Below, piece after piece: positions 31,800 through 41,244 of a stretch of DNA of 64,000 nt. Positions within the stretch are counted from its first letter, which is position 1, and every line of letters starts with the position of its first letter. The translations under genes and the position numbers were made by a program. The DNA comes from Elephas maximus indicus (Eukaryota > Chordata > Mammalia > Proboscidea > Elephantidae), in NCBI RefSeq assembly GCF_024166365.1, contig NC_064831.1, positions 48,051,768-48,115,767 on the forward strand, given 5' to 3'. The notes under the pieces are model-generated. The model was not told where the DNA came from, did not search any database, and saw only the letters and a list, made by a program, of their open reading frames with translations.

Positions 31800-32819
31800 T
31801 TATTGGTTCTCTGACCAAACAATATCCTTTAGTATTTCTTGTAGCTTTGGTTTGGTTTTTGCAAATTCTCTAAACTTGTGTTTGTCTGTAAATATCTTAA
31901 TTTCGCCTTCATATTTCAGAGAGAGTTTTGCTGGATATATGATCCTTGGTTGGCAGTTTTTCTCCTTCAGTGTTCTGTATATGTCGTCCCATTCCCTTCT
32001 TGCCTGCATGGTTTCTGCTGAGTAGTCAGAACATATTCTTATTGATTCTCCCTTGAAGGAAACCTTTCTTTTCTCCCTGGCTGCTTTTAAAATTTTCTGT
32101 TTATCTTTGGTTTTGGTGAGTTTGATGATAATATGTCTTGGTGTTTTTCTTTTTGGATCAATCTTAAATGGGGTTCGATGAGCATCTTGGATAGATATTC
32201 TTTCGTCTTTCATGATGTCAGGGAAGTTTTCTGTCAGAAGTTCTTCAACTATTTTCTCTGTGTTTTCTGTCCCCCCTCCCTGTTCTGGGACTCCAATCAC
32301 CCGCAGGTTATCCTTCTTGATAGAGTCCCACATAATTCTTAGGGTTTCTTCATTTTTTTTAATTCTTTTATCTGATTTTTTTCCAGCTATGTTGGTGTTG
32401 ATTCCCTGGTCCTCCAGATGTCCCAGTCTGCATTCTAATTGCTCGAGTCTGCTCCTCTGACTTCCTAGTGTGTTGTCTAACTCTGTTATTTTATTGTTAA
32501 TCTTTTGGATTTCTACATGTTGTCTCTCTATGGATTCTTGCAACTTATTAATTTTTCCAGTATGTTCTTGAATAATCTTTTTGAGTTCTTCAACAGTTTT
32601 ATCAGTGTGTTCCTTGGCTTTTTCTGCAGTTATCCTAATTTCATTTGTGATATCATTAAGCATTCTGTAAATTAGTTTTTTATATTCTGTATCTGATAAT
32701 TCCAAAATTGTATCTTCATTTGGGAAAGATTTTGATTCTTTTGTTTGGGGAGTTGGAGAAGCTGTCACGGTCTGCTTCTTTAAGTGGTTTGATATGGATT
32801 GTTGTCTCCGAGCCATCAC
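31800..32819 (-). CDS. L1 ORF1 protein, open
   Basis: The frame encodes about 339 residues, close to the 338 of human ORF1p. This RNA-binding chaperone trimerises through a coiled coil and coats L1 RNA in cytoplasmic particles. Visible parts: a basic N-terminus (MMARRQQ), a heptad-rich region at about 45-150 (EELKKIIQEHTGKINKLQES), then the RRM-like region from about 170 (NLRVIGVPEQGG), and the C-terminal domain with REKRKVSFKGESIRI, AETMQARREW and RIIYPAKLSLKY. No stop or frameshift is seen. The start has two adjacent Met codons and I keep the first. It is driven by the 5' UTR promoter. The open frame supports recent insertion but does not show expression. Confidence 0.95.
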   Translation of the reverse strand: MMARRQQSISNHLKKQTVTASPTPQTKESKSFPNEDTILELSDTEYKKLIYRMLNDITNEIRITAEKAKEHTDKTVEELKKIIQEHTGKINKLQESIERQHVEIQKINNKITELDNTLGSQRSRLEQLECRLGHLEDQGINTNIAGKKSDKRIKKNEETLRIMWDSIKKDNLRVIGVPEQGGGTENTEKIVEELLTENFPDIMKDERISIQDAHRTPFKIDPKRKTPRHIIIKLTKTKDKQKILKAAREKRKVSFKGESIRICSDYSAETMQARREWDDIYRTLKEKNCQPRIIYPAKLSLKYEGEIKIFTDKHKFREFAKTKPKLQEILKDIVWSENQ

Positions 32820-33175
32820 TGGGAAACTAGTTTTTCCAGAAAATCCGCTAAAAAAAAACTGCAGTCAGATCCCTATCAGAGTTCTCCCTCTGGCTCAGGC
32901 TATTCAGATGTTAATGAAGCCGCCTGGGGAGGGTGGGGGAGGGAACAGAGAGATAGGAGAGTAGCACCTCAGAATATAGCCAGCGTTGCTTGTCTTGTTT
33001 GGAATGACTATTATATCTGAGATTCCCGCGGGCGCGTCGCCTATGTGTGCTGTCTGTGTGGAGATTGCCCCCGGGGGGTCTGGCCCGCTGGAGTCACGGT
33101 CAGATCCTCCGCTTCCAGCCCCACGCCCAGCGTCAAGGCTCCCCTACTGGGACGGTGCACTCTCGACTCCAAAAT

Positions 33176-33690
33176 CAGTCGCTGCCTCCCGGGGACTTCT
33201 CGTCCCTCCAGCCGCGTGGCCGTGCCGCCCCCGTGAACCAGGTGGGCCCCCTCCCGGGGTTAGTTCAGATGGGTGGAGTAGCTCCCCGTGCTTGTGCCGC
33301 GACCGAGTGTCCCGGCTGGAACGCTGTTCTCCCCGCTCCAATACCAGTCGCTGCCTCCCGGGGACTTCTCCTACTGGCTGCGTCCCACGCCGCCCGCGCG
33401 ACCCGGATGGTCACCTTCCCGGGGTTAGTTCAGGGGGTGGAGCAACTCTCCGTGTTTATGGCGTACCTGCGTGCAGTCCAAATCCCTGTGGGACGGTTCC
33501 CCGGCTCGGATGCTGCTCTTTCTGCTCCAAGATCAGTCACTGCCTCCCGGGGACTTCTCCTAACGGCTGCGTCCCACGCCGCCTGTGGAACCGGCTAGTC
33601 CCCCTCCCGGGGTTAGTTCAGGGGGGTGGAGCAGGTCTCTGTGCTTGTGCCGTACCTGACTGGTATGCTGGCTCCAGGCTCTGGAAACAA
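33176..33690 (-). repeat. L1 5' UTR tandem monomers
   Basis: Three copies of a unit of about 170-190 bp are visible. The 'cagtc' that opens the shared block is at 33,176, 33,345 and 33,534 (periods 169 and 189), and a fourth, degenerate start is near 33,688. Shared blocks are 'tgcctcccggggacttct', 'cccacgccgcc' and 'cccggggttagttcag'. In several mammals, best known in mouse, such monomers supply L1 promoter strength. Confidence 0.85.
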
Positions 33691-33834
33691 TCGCTGCTTC
33701 CCCGTATTAGTTCGTTCTCCGTCTCTAAATCTGTGTTTGTTGTTCAGGGTTCGTAGATTGTTATGTATGTGATCGATTCACTTGTTTTTCCGTGTCTTTG
33801 TTGTAAGAGGGATCCGAGGTAGCGTCTGCCTAGT

Positions 33835-33844
33835 CCGCCATCTT
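33835..33844 (-). promoter_or_regulatory. YY1-like site at L1 5' end
   Basis: On the minus strand AAGATGGCGG lies at +13 to +22 from the element's 5' end. Human L1 has a YY1 site at nearly the same place that directs accurate transcription start. Conservation of position supports the called 5' boundary. Confidence 0.75.
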
Positions 33845-33856
33845 GGCTCCGCCCTC

Positions 33857-33865
33857 TTTATTGAT
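33857..33865. repeat. L1 target-site duplication, 5' copy
   Basis: TTTATTGAT here repeats 26,499-26,507. With one mismatch the match extends a few bases to the right on the plus strand. Confidence 0.9.
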
Positions 33866-33946
33866 CTTTTATAGGAAGGAGGGTAATGATAATAAAAGCT
33901 ACATTGCTAAGCCCTTTCCACATGCCCAGCACTAAGTCATTTATGT

Positions 33947-34080
33947 GTTTGTTGTTAGTTGCTGTCAAAGCAACTGACTAATAGCAGCACTAACTCAAGG
34001 CGACCCCCCATGTACAGTAGATGGAAATATTGCCCAGTTTTCTTCATGATCAGTGGTATGCAGGGATCCATTGTTGTAAA
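33947..34080 (-). repeat. AfroSINE/RTE tail fragment, diverged
   Basis: It starts 'tgtttgttgttagttgctgt' and has 'aaggcgaccccccatgtac', typical of the shared tail. The remainder to about 34,080 is too diverged to place. Confidence 0.5.
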
Positions 34081-34084
34081 AATG

Positions 34085-34290
34085 TTGTAGCTACTGTGTA
34101 TTTTGAATCTTTTCATATGCTAGCTGGTCTTTTATATTCATTTTTCCAAGAATTACCTATTCACATCCTTTGTCCAGTTTTCTATTGGCTTGAAATCTTA
34201 TTGATTCCTGGGAGCTCTTCATATATTCTGGATACTGATAATTTGTCTTCTACATATATTACAAATATTTTCTTCTAGTCTGTTGTATGC
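34085..34290 (-). repeat. Old L1 fragment
   Basis: Text such as 'tcctttgtccagttttctat', 'tcttattgattcctgggagc' and 'ttctggatactgataatttg' matches antisense L1 ORF2 sequence of an older subfamily. Confidence 0.65.
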
Positions 34291-34460
34291 ATACTTAAAA
34301 AAATTATTGAATGCTTACTAAGCTGTAGGCCTTGACATGCATTGTCAGTAATCTTTACACTGCTGCAAAGTGTGTATTATTTTACAGAAAAGAAACATGG
34401 GATGCACAGGATAAGCCCCTTGCCCCAAATCCAAGCCAGGACTGAAGCCTGTCTGTCTGA

Positions 34461-35599
34461 CTCCAGACCCAGTCACTCTTGACCTCTGTCTATTTTGTCT
34501 CCCTTGACCAATCACAAGGGTTATTTTTCAAACTTCAGGCCATTTATAATGGATTTTAACTAGAAACTCAAAATTAAGCAGTAAGTTCTCATCTATTTTC
34601 TGTGAACATAAGCCTGTGGGCAGCTGGCATGACAGTATGCAAGCAGGCCCAAAAGTATAAATGAAACCCCAAGCTCCTGGAAGGTAGAAGCTGAATCTTG
34701 TTCACAGTGCCCTTCCAGCGTGTCCACAGTGCCTGGCATGTGGGGGTGTTTGGAATAGGTGAAGTGAACGGTCTTTTCTCTAGTATGAATTGTTCTACCA
34801 TGGGTGTTGCCACCATGGAAGGATCTGTGCTTGTCAGTGCTGGCGGGGAGGCGGCATCTTTCCACCACTGCACCTCCACCCTGGACTCTGGATTGACAGC
34901 AGTGTGATTAGACCTTGTAGACCCTCCCTGCCCTCTGGTGGTTCCCTTGTCCCTACCATTCACTGTCCTCCCTGGGTTTCAGCAGGGTGGTTTCTGTTCC
35001 CTTGGCAGCCTGGTACACTGAAGAAGCCATGATGGAAATAAGGATCTTAAAGTCACAGAGCAAAGGGGAGATGGACCCTCAAATTGGGCATATCTTCTTC
35101 CAGAGACCCTTTTCCAGCATGTGTTCCTTCCACCTTCTTGCAAGATCTACTAAGAATTTCAAAGGAGTGCACTGTAGTCACCATTTCCACGTGTTGTCAT
35201 GAAAGATTGCTGGTCACCTTCTTTCCCTTCCCTTGTGAATTACTCTTCAAAGCCTTGATCGCACCTCCCTGCCTGGCTTATGCACACTTGTGGATTCACC
35301 CTTGCTCCATGGAGAAGTATTTTTACCCTTGAAGTTGATCCCACGTACTTTGGATTTTCCTTAGTTGCTAAGATTCTGGGCTGTGAACATGCCTTTGGCT
35401 CTTCTAGTTGTGTGCAATTGGGCAAGTTAAAAATGCCTGATATATAGTAAGTTACATAATAAATCATAATCTCTCTATGAACCCTGCCCTCCATTCATCC
35501 TTCTAAAATCCTTCTTGGAAGGAGGAGGTATCAAAAAAATCAAAGGTCACTTTCTCTATAAAATTTCGCCTAAAACTCCCCCGACCCCTGCTTCCCTCT
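34461..35599. other. Mostly unique sequence, with an L2 end
   Basis: An L2 3'-end-like piece lies at about 34,685-34,780 ('ttgttcacagtgccc' and 'cacagtgcctggcatgtggg'). The rest has no recognised gene or repeat. Frames of 70-124 codons on both strands look random. Confidence 0.5.
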
Positions 35600-35830
35600 C
35601 AAAACTAGTCACTTTCTTCCTTTGTCTTCCCATAGCAGATTCTTCCTAGCACAGCACTTATTATATGGTAGTATTTATTTATTCTTCTATCTCCCGTGTT
35701 AACCTATGAGCTCCTGAGGGCAAATGCTCCTCACTCACTCTGTATTCTCAGTACCTAGCACAGTGCTGGCACTAGGCGTGGGGCAGCTCATCCTTGCTTA
35801 AAATATGAATGAAGGAATGACGTGAGTGCG
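35600..35830 (+). repeat. L2 3'-end fragment
   Basis: The order 'cacttattatatggtag', 'ctatgagctcctgagggc', 'ctcagtacctagcacagtgc' and 'atgaatgaaggaatga' matches the L2 terminus. Confidence 0.8.
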
Positions 35831-36084
35831 AAGCAGTAGAGGACCGAGGTGTAGGTGGGGAGAAGGGGACCATGGAGAGGAAGTAGATGCCAGTGAGGAG
35901 CGGAAACAGAAACAAGTGGGTCAGGGCTGGAGGACGAGATGGCAGGAAGTGCGGGAGTGCTAACGGAGGAGATGCGTGGCTTGGCAGGGGCTGCGGGGAT
36001 AGGGACCCCATCACCTGCTGCTGAAGCTCCACCTCAGGACCTGGAAGAAGGCTGGATTCCAGTGTCTGCACTGCTGCTTTCATC

Positions 36085-36165
36085 ACAGATCTCAGTTGCC
36101 ATCAGTAAAATGGGGTTGATCATACCTCTCACTCGGAGTAACAGTGAGATTTAAATGGAACAATG
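36085..36165 (+). repeat. MIR fragment
   Basis: It contains 'agtaaaatggggttgatcat' and 'acagtgagatttaaatgg', typical of the MIR 3' half. Confidence 0.65.
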
Positions 36166-36229
36166 CAATGGGAAGAAACTTCAGGAGAGAAGCGCCAGTG
36201 TGTTGAGAAGAGGAAGCCTGTCCCCAGGG

Positions 36230-36330
36230 GTCTAAATCACTTGCCCAAGAGCACAGAGTCAGCACACAGCTGGGACCAGAACCCAGGTGCTTGGCCTCCA
36301 AGTCAAGGGCTCCTTCCACCACATCAAGCT
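36230..36330 (-). repeat. MIR fragment
   Basis: It contains 'cttgcccaagagcacagagt' and 'gaacccaggtgcttgg', the reverse complement of the MIR core. Confidence 0.6.
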
Positions 36331-37913
36331 GTCTCCCAGGGGGCTCTCAAGGGAGGAATGTAGGATTTTAAGAAATGCAATGGGATTCTTCGTATGCTTG
36401 CACACAAAGTCCATACTCATGTCCAGCTCTGAGGCCAATGGATGCTGAGAAACAGGAAGCAACCAAGCTATGAAGTAAACTGATCCAAGTGTTGAAAAGA
36501 CAATTTGTCCAAAAACAGACCCCTGGTGAAGCTTCATTGTGTTATTTATTAGCTCAGGGTAGGAGTATGTGGAAATGAAGGGTTGCTGGGACCATTAATA
36601 GAAGACCTTGAAAACGATTACTAACTCAAATATCAAGAACGAAGCTCTTCACTCTGTAGAATTTCCAGCTCCTTTTCTGGGAAGGTTTTTCAGATATGAA
36701 ATCTGTCATCTTTGGGGAACAATCCTTGCATTTAAATTTCTGATACCACAAAAGGACAAGCGAGGTAAAGAAGCAGAACACATGGTGAAGCTTGCATCCT
36801 CCAAAGGGACCTAAGGAGAGGCATTTTCTATTCGTCAGCTTCCTTCTGAGGCAAGGCCTTTGGCAATCCTGAAACAGGCTGTGGGCACATTCACACTCTG
36901 GGGGTGAGAGAAAACTTCACGGCATGGTTCCATGCCAAATGAAGAATTCAGCTTTTCCCCATGCAGAAGAAAGAGGCTTGGTGGGGTGGGGATGGGAATA
37001 GCTGCAGCCCTTCGGCCCCATGACAGCACTGGCCTTCAGCAAGACGACAACAACTAGCACAGGCTGTGCTTTGGGGACACGCCAAACACAGAGCTAAGAG
37101 CACTGAATACAGATCTGCTGTCATTTTCCACACAGTCTATGGGAGAGGCGTTATTGTGTTTTAATCTAAGTATCAGTTCCCTCTTCTGTAAAATAAAGAG
37201 ACTGCACAGTAGTCCCTGCCCCCCGGGCTTATTTTGAGAACAGCTGCATCACAATTGCTTGGGCTGTATGTTAACAATATAGATGACATCTTTGGAAAGA
37301 TATTAAGAAACTGATATTGGCTTGCTTCTGGAAAGAGGATGAGGAGACTAGGATAAAGCATCAGAAGGAAACTATTATACTCTTTTTTTTTTTAGTTTTT
37401 GGGTTTTGTACCTAATGCATGAAATTAACAATTCAAAAGTAACTAAAATAATTCACATTTAAGATCATATGAATGAACAGATACACAGCTTTGAAGTCAT
37501 CACTCCCACTTCAACAACAATAAAAAAAAAAAAAACCCTCAGAGAAATGGAAAATGAACAACTCTTCTTAGAATAATCAGAGAATTGAGGTCACAGAGTA
37601 GGCTGCTGCTCCAAAAGTGGAGAGACAGAGGGTGGATACAGAGAAACACAGCTTACTGGGAGCAGAACGCCAGGCGTAAAAGCTATCAGCTGAAACCAGT
37701 ACTGGTAGGGACACTTTAAAATGTACTTGAGGGATTTTGCTGAAGGCATAACGTGGACTACCTTGAGAGTTAAAAATCCAGGGGGGAGAGTCTTGGAGAG
37801 GCCCTCACACTTTTGTGAGGTTTACCTTAGACTCCCCACCAAGTCCTCACTGTGAAGATCAGAACAAATTCCCCTGTGCTTCTTACGGAGGTGTGGGAAG
37901 GGAACTTAGTGAT
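36331..37913. other. Unique non-coding sequence
   Basis: About 1.6 kb without a supported gene. It holds a T run at about 37,382-37,393 and an A run at 37,521-37,534. The frames on either strand do not look coding. Confidence 0.5.
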
Positions 37914-38385
37914 CTAGTGCTGCTATAACAGAAATACCACTAGTGGATGGCTTTAACAAACAGAAGTTTATTCTCTCACAGTCTAGTAGGCTAAAAGTCT
38001 GAATTTCTCTCTTTGTCAGCTCTGGAGGGAGGTGCTTGTCATCAGTTTTCCCTTGGTCTGGGAGCATCTCAGCAAAGGAAACTCAGGTCCAAAGGAAGCA
38101 CCCTGTTCCTGGCACTGCTTTCTTGATGGTATGAGGTCCCCCTGTCTCTCTGCTTGCTTCTCTCTTTTATGTCTCAAAAGAGATTGGCTTAAGGCACTAT
38201 CTAATCTTGCAGATCTCATCAATATAACTGCCACTAATCCATATCATTATATCGTAGTGATAGGATTTACAGCACATGGGGAAATCACATCAGACGACAA
38301 AACAGTAGACAGTCATACAATACTGGGAATCATGATCCAGCCAACTTGACGTATATTTTGGGGGGACACAATTCAATCCATGACA
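37914..38385 (-). repeat. MaLR-like solo LTR
   Basis: The plus strand reads 'cttagtgatctagtgctgc' at the left and 'ggacacaattcaatccatga' at the right, so the LTR starts at the right and runs leftward. It matches the other LTR copies here and carries no internal genes. Confidence 0.75.
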
Positions 38386-38448
38386 GTAACCGTTTAAAAA
38401 TCCATCCAGAGCTCTCTGTTCTCCTCAACGGAAACTTTTTAACTTAAT

Positions 38449-38725
38449 TATTATGGATTGAATCGTGTCCCCCCAAAAAATGTGTGTCAACTTGGCTAGT
38501 CCATGCTCCCCAGAATTGTATAACTGTCCACCATTTTGTCACCTGATATGATTTTCCTTTGTGTTGTAATTCTTACCTATATGATGTTAATGAGGTGGAA
38601 GTAGTGGTAGTTATGTTAATGAGGCAGAACTCAGTCTACAAGATTAGGTTGTATCTTAAGTCAATCTCTTTTGAGATATAAAAGATAGAAGTGAGCAGAG
38701 AGAAGGGGACCTCAAAGCACTAAGA
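38449..38725 (+). repeat. MaLR-like LTR, 3'-truncated
   Basis: It starts 'ttatggattgaatcgtgtcc' and continues to 'gagaaggggacctcaaagcac', where similarity to the other LTR copies stops. It lies head to head with the copy at 37,914-38,385. Confidence 0.72.
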
Positions 38726-39531
38726 ACTACCCAGAGTTAGATAAGACTTCACCCCAGCTATCCTGACCTGGGTCAAAACATCTCTGGCCACCTGAGGCCA
38801 GGTTATAGGGGAATAGCTGCAGGCTCTAGAGTCTGCACCACTTCCTGTGCTTCAGACCAGCTGGCCGCCCTCTCTTTCTCTGTCCCTCTCTCTCTCTATC
38901 TAGTCTAAGTCACAAGCTAAAAGGACTCTCCTTCTTCATCATCTATCCATGTAACCTTTCTCTATCACCCAGCCACTCAGAGCTGAGTCTACTCAAATGG
39001 ACCCTGTACTGCCAGCCCCTGCTGGCTCATTGTACCTGTGGGTTTGTTAATTCTCTATAATGGCTCATAAATTTCATGAAGACCATTACCTATACTTACA
39101 GTTGCCCGTTTATTATAATCAGAAAGGATATAAACATAGAGGCACATCAGGCAAGGTCTGGGAGAGTTCCTGGCATGGGGCCTCCATTGTCCCCAGGGAG
39201 GTACTGCTCCTTCTCATGCACAGATGTTCTCACTGATCCAGGAGGCCCCAGAGAGAGCTCCGAGGTCAAGGATCCTCTAGTCACTGGGACCTCAATGAAT
39301 ATGCGTGATCTGGGCCTTAATGCATAGTCATGATTGATCCAGTCAATGAATACATATGACTGCCTTAGGCACCTCCCTTCCTGGAGTTAGTTTACCAGGT
39401 GTGGGTTCTGCATAGCCCTTACTTCATCAGCTATTTTGGAAAATAAAGGCATTTTGATTACTTGGGTTATTTTCAGAAACCAGAGTCAAAGGGCAAAACC
39501 AAGTTCTTTGTCCCACAGTATGTTAAACGGC
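38726..39531. other. Unique non-coding sequence
   Basis: No gene is recognised. The stretch has a CT-rich piece near 38,870-38,900 and no convincing repeat. Confidence 0.45.
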
Positions 39532-39553
39532 AAAAAAAAAAAAAAAAAAAAAG
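39532..39553 (+). repeat. Poly(A) run
   Basis: About 20 A residues sit just left of the first recognisable base of the ancient L1. It may be the tail of a small unrecognised retroposon or simple sequence. Confidence 0.8.
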
Positions 39554-39559
39554 TCTAAA

Positions 39560-40465
39560 GAGACAAAGTAAACATCAGAACCAGACTCAGACATGGTAGA
39601 GTCTTTGGAATTATCAGAGGAGGAATTTAAAGTAACTATGAAAAAAATTTTTTTTTTTTCTTTTTTTGATTAACATGCTAAGGCTCTAATAGAAGTGGAC
39701 AACATGCAGGAACAGATGAGTTATGTAAGCAGAAGATGGAAACGCTAAGAAAGAATCATGAGGAAATGACAAATAAAGAATATTGTGACAGAAATGAATG
39801 CTTCGATGGGCTTGTCAGTAGACTGGACGTGGCTGAGGAAAGAACCGATGAGCTTGAAGATTTTTGAATAGAAACTTCTGAAACTGAAAAACAAAGAGAA
39901 AAAGACTGGGAAGGGAAAAAAAAATAATAATAACAGAGCAGAATGAATACCCAAGAACTGTGGGACAATTACAAAAGGTGTAATGTCCACGTAATAGTGA
40001 TACCAGAAGGAGAATAAAAAGATAAAAGAAGTAATAATGGCTGAGAATTTTCCCAAATTAATGACAGACACCAAACCATAAATCTAAGAAGCTCAGAGAA
40101 AACTAAGCAAGATAAATACCAGAAAAAAAAAAAAATCTATACTTAGGCATATTGCATTCAAGCTGCAGAAAATCAAAGACAATGAGAAAATCTTGAAATG
40201 TGCCAGAGGGGGAAAAGAAAATCTTACCTATAGAAGAACAATGACAATAATTACATTGGAATTCTATTGAGAAATCATATAAGCAAGAAGAGAGTGAACT
40301 GGAATATTTAAAATGTTGAAAGAAAGAACCACTATCCTAGAATTCTGTACCTAGCAAAATTATTTTTCAAAAGTAAAGGAGAAATACTTTCTCAGACAAA
40401 CAAAAATTGAGGGAATTTGCCACCAACATGCCTGTATTGCAAGAAATATTAAAAGTTCTTCAGAG
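39560..40465 (+). pseudogene. Ancient L1, ORF1 region
   Basis: This stretch follows the coding strand of ORF1 from an old L1 (L1M/older L1P type), with 'gaattatcagaggaggaatt', 'gacaacatgcaggaacagat', 'agaactgtgggacaattac' and 'gacagacaccaaaccata'. Stops and indels break it throughout, so no ORF1p survives. It is the first of six segments of one element running to 46,684. Confidence 0.85.
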
Positions 40466-41244
40466 GGCTGGGGACCATGGTCTCGGGAAACATCTAGCTA
40501 AATTGGCATAACATGGTCTATAAAGAAATTGTTCTACATCCGACTGTGGTAAGTAGCAACTAGGGTCTTAAAAGCCTATAAGCAGCCATTTAAGATACAT
40601 CTGCCGGTCTCATCCCAGATGGAGCAAAGGAGAATGAAGAAGACCAAAGACACAAAGGAAAAATTAGTCCAAAGGACCACAAGTACCACAACCTCTACCA
40701 GACTGAGCCCAGAAGTAGATGGGGTCCAGTTACCACCACCGACAGCTCTGGCAAAGATCACGGTAGTGGGTCCCGGACAGAGTGAGAGAAAGATGTAGAA
40801 CAAAATTCACATACGCATAAAGAAAGAAAGAAAGAAAGAAAGAAAAAAAGACCAGGCCTGCTGGTCTGCCAGAGACTGGAGAAACCCTAAGAGTATAGCC
40901 CCCAGATACCCTTTTAACTCAGTACTGGAGTCATTCCTACGGTTCACCCTTCAGCCAAAGATTAGACAGGCTATAAGGCCAACAATAACATATGTGAGGG
41001 TCATGCTTCACAGATCAACCATGTAATGAGACTAATGGGCACACTAGCCCAAAAGCAAAGACAAGAAGGCAGGAAAGGACAGGAAAACTGAATGAATGGA
41101 AACAGGGAAACTGGGGTGGAGAAGGCGAGAGCACTGACACATCACATGGTTGGCAACCAATGCCACAAAAACAATTTGTGTATTAACTATCTAATGAGAA
41201 ACAAGTTTGCTCTGCAAACTTTCACCTAAATCACACGCACACAC
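40466..41244 (+). mobile_element. L1 3' UTR insertion, 5'-truncated
   Basis: About 780 bp of L1 3' UTR are inserted in the older L1. The flanks carry a perfect 14-bp duplication 'aaagttcttcagag' (40,452-40,465 and 41,245-41,258). The insertion point reads ATT/AAAA, canonical for L1 endonuclease. The insert has an (AAAG)n stretch at about 40,818-40,849 and ends in an (AC)-rich tail instead of a long A tail. It belongs to the same 3' UTR lineage as the L1 copies at 18,255-22,605 and 50,222. Confidence 0.93.

Larger units (their letters stand above)
26508..33856 (-). mobile_element. Full-length L1 LINE, nearly intact
   Basis: The element spans about 7.35 kb. In its own orientation it has a 5' end 'gggcggagccaagatggcgg', a CpG-rich 5' UTR (33,856-32,820) with tandem monomers, ORF1 (32,819-31,800), a 459-bp inter-ORF spacer, ORF2 (31,340-27,526), and a 3' UTR ending in an AATAAA-containing A tail at about 26,508-26,545. 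A perfect 9-bp target duplication flanks it. ORF1 is open and ORF2 has only one visible lesion, so this is a young insertion. Confidence 0.96.
32820..33856 (-). promoter_or_regulatory. L1 5' UTR and internal promoter, CpG-rich
   Basis: About 1 kb upstream of ORF1 is the CpG-rich internal RNA polymerase II promoter region of an L1. It holds tandem units whose start block 'tgcctcccggggacttct' lies at about 33,181, 33,350 and 33,539, with a degenerate partial unit near 33,690. A YY1-like core sits just after the 5' end. Many CpG sites remain, which fits low methylation-driven decay and youth. An antisense frame of 256 codons crosses it. Confidence 0.85.
33880..34460 (-). repeat. MIR, split by later insertions
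   Basis: A MIR-like piece at 33,880-33,945 ('ccacatgcccagcactaag') and another at about 34,300-34,460 ('ttttacagaaaagaaac') read as one minus-strand MIR. Between them are a short AfroSINE/RTE tail piece and an L1 fragment. This is inferred from order. Confidence 0.45.

Noticed and set aside
40820-40850. (AAAG)n tract as a separate microsatellite locus of interest
   Set aside because: It lies inside the inserted L1 3' UTR and is short. It is recorded under that insertion.
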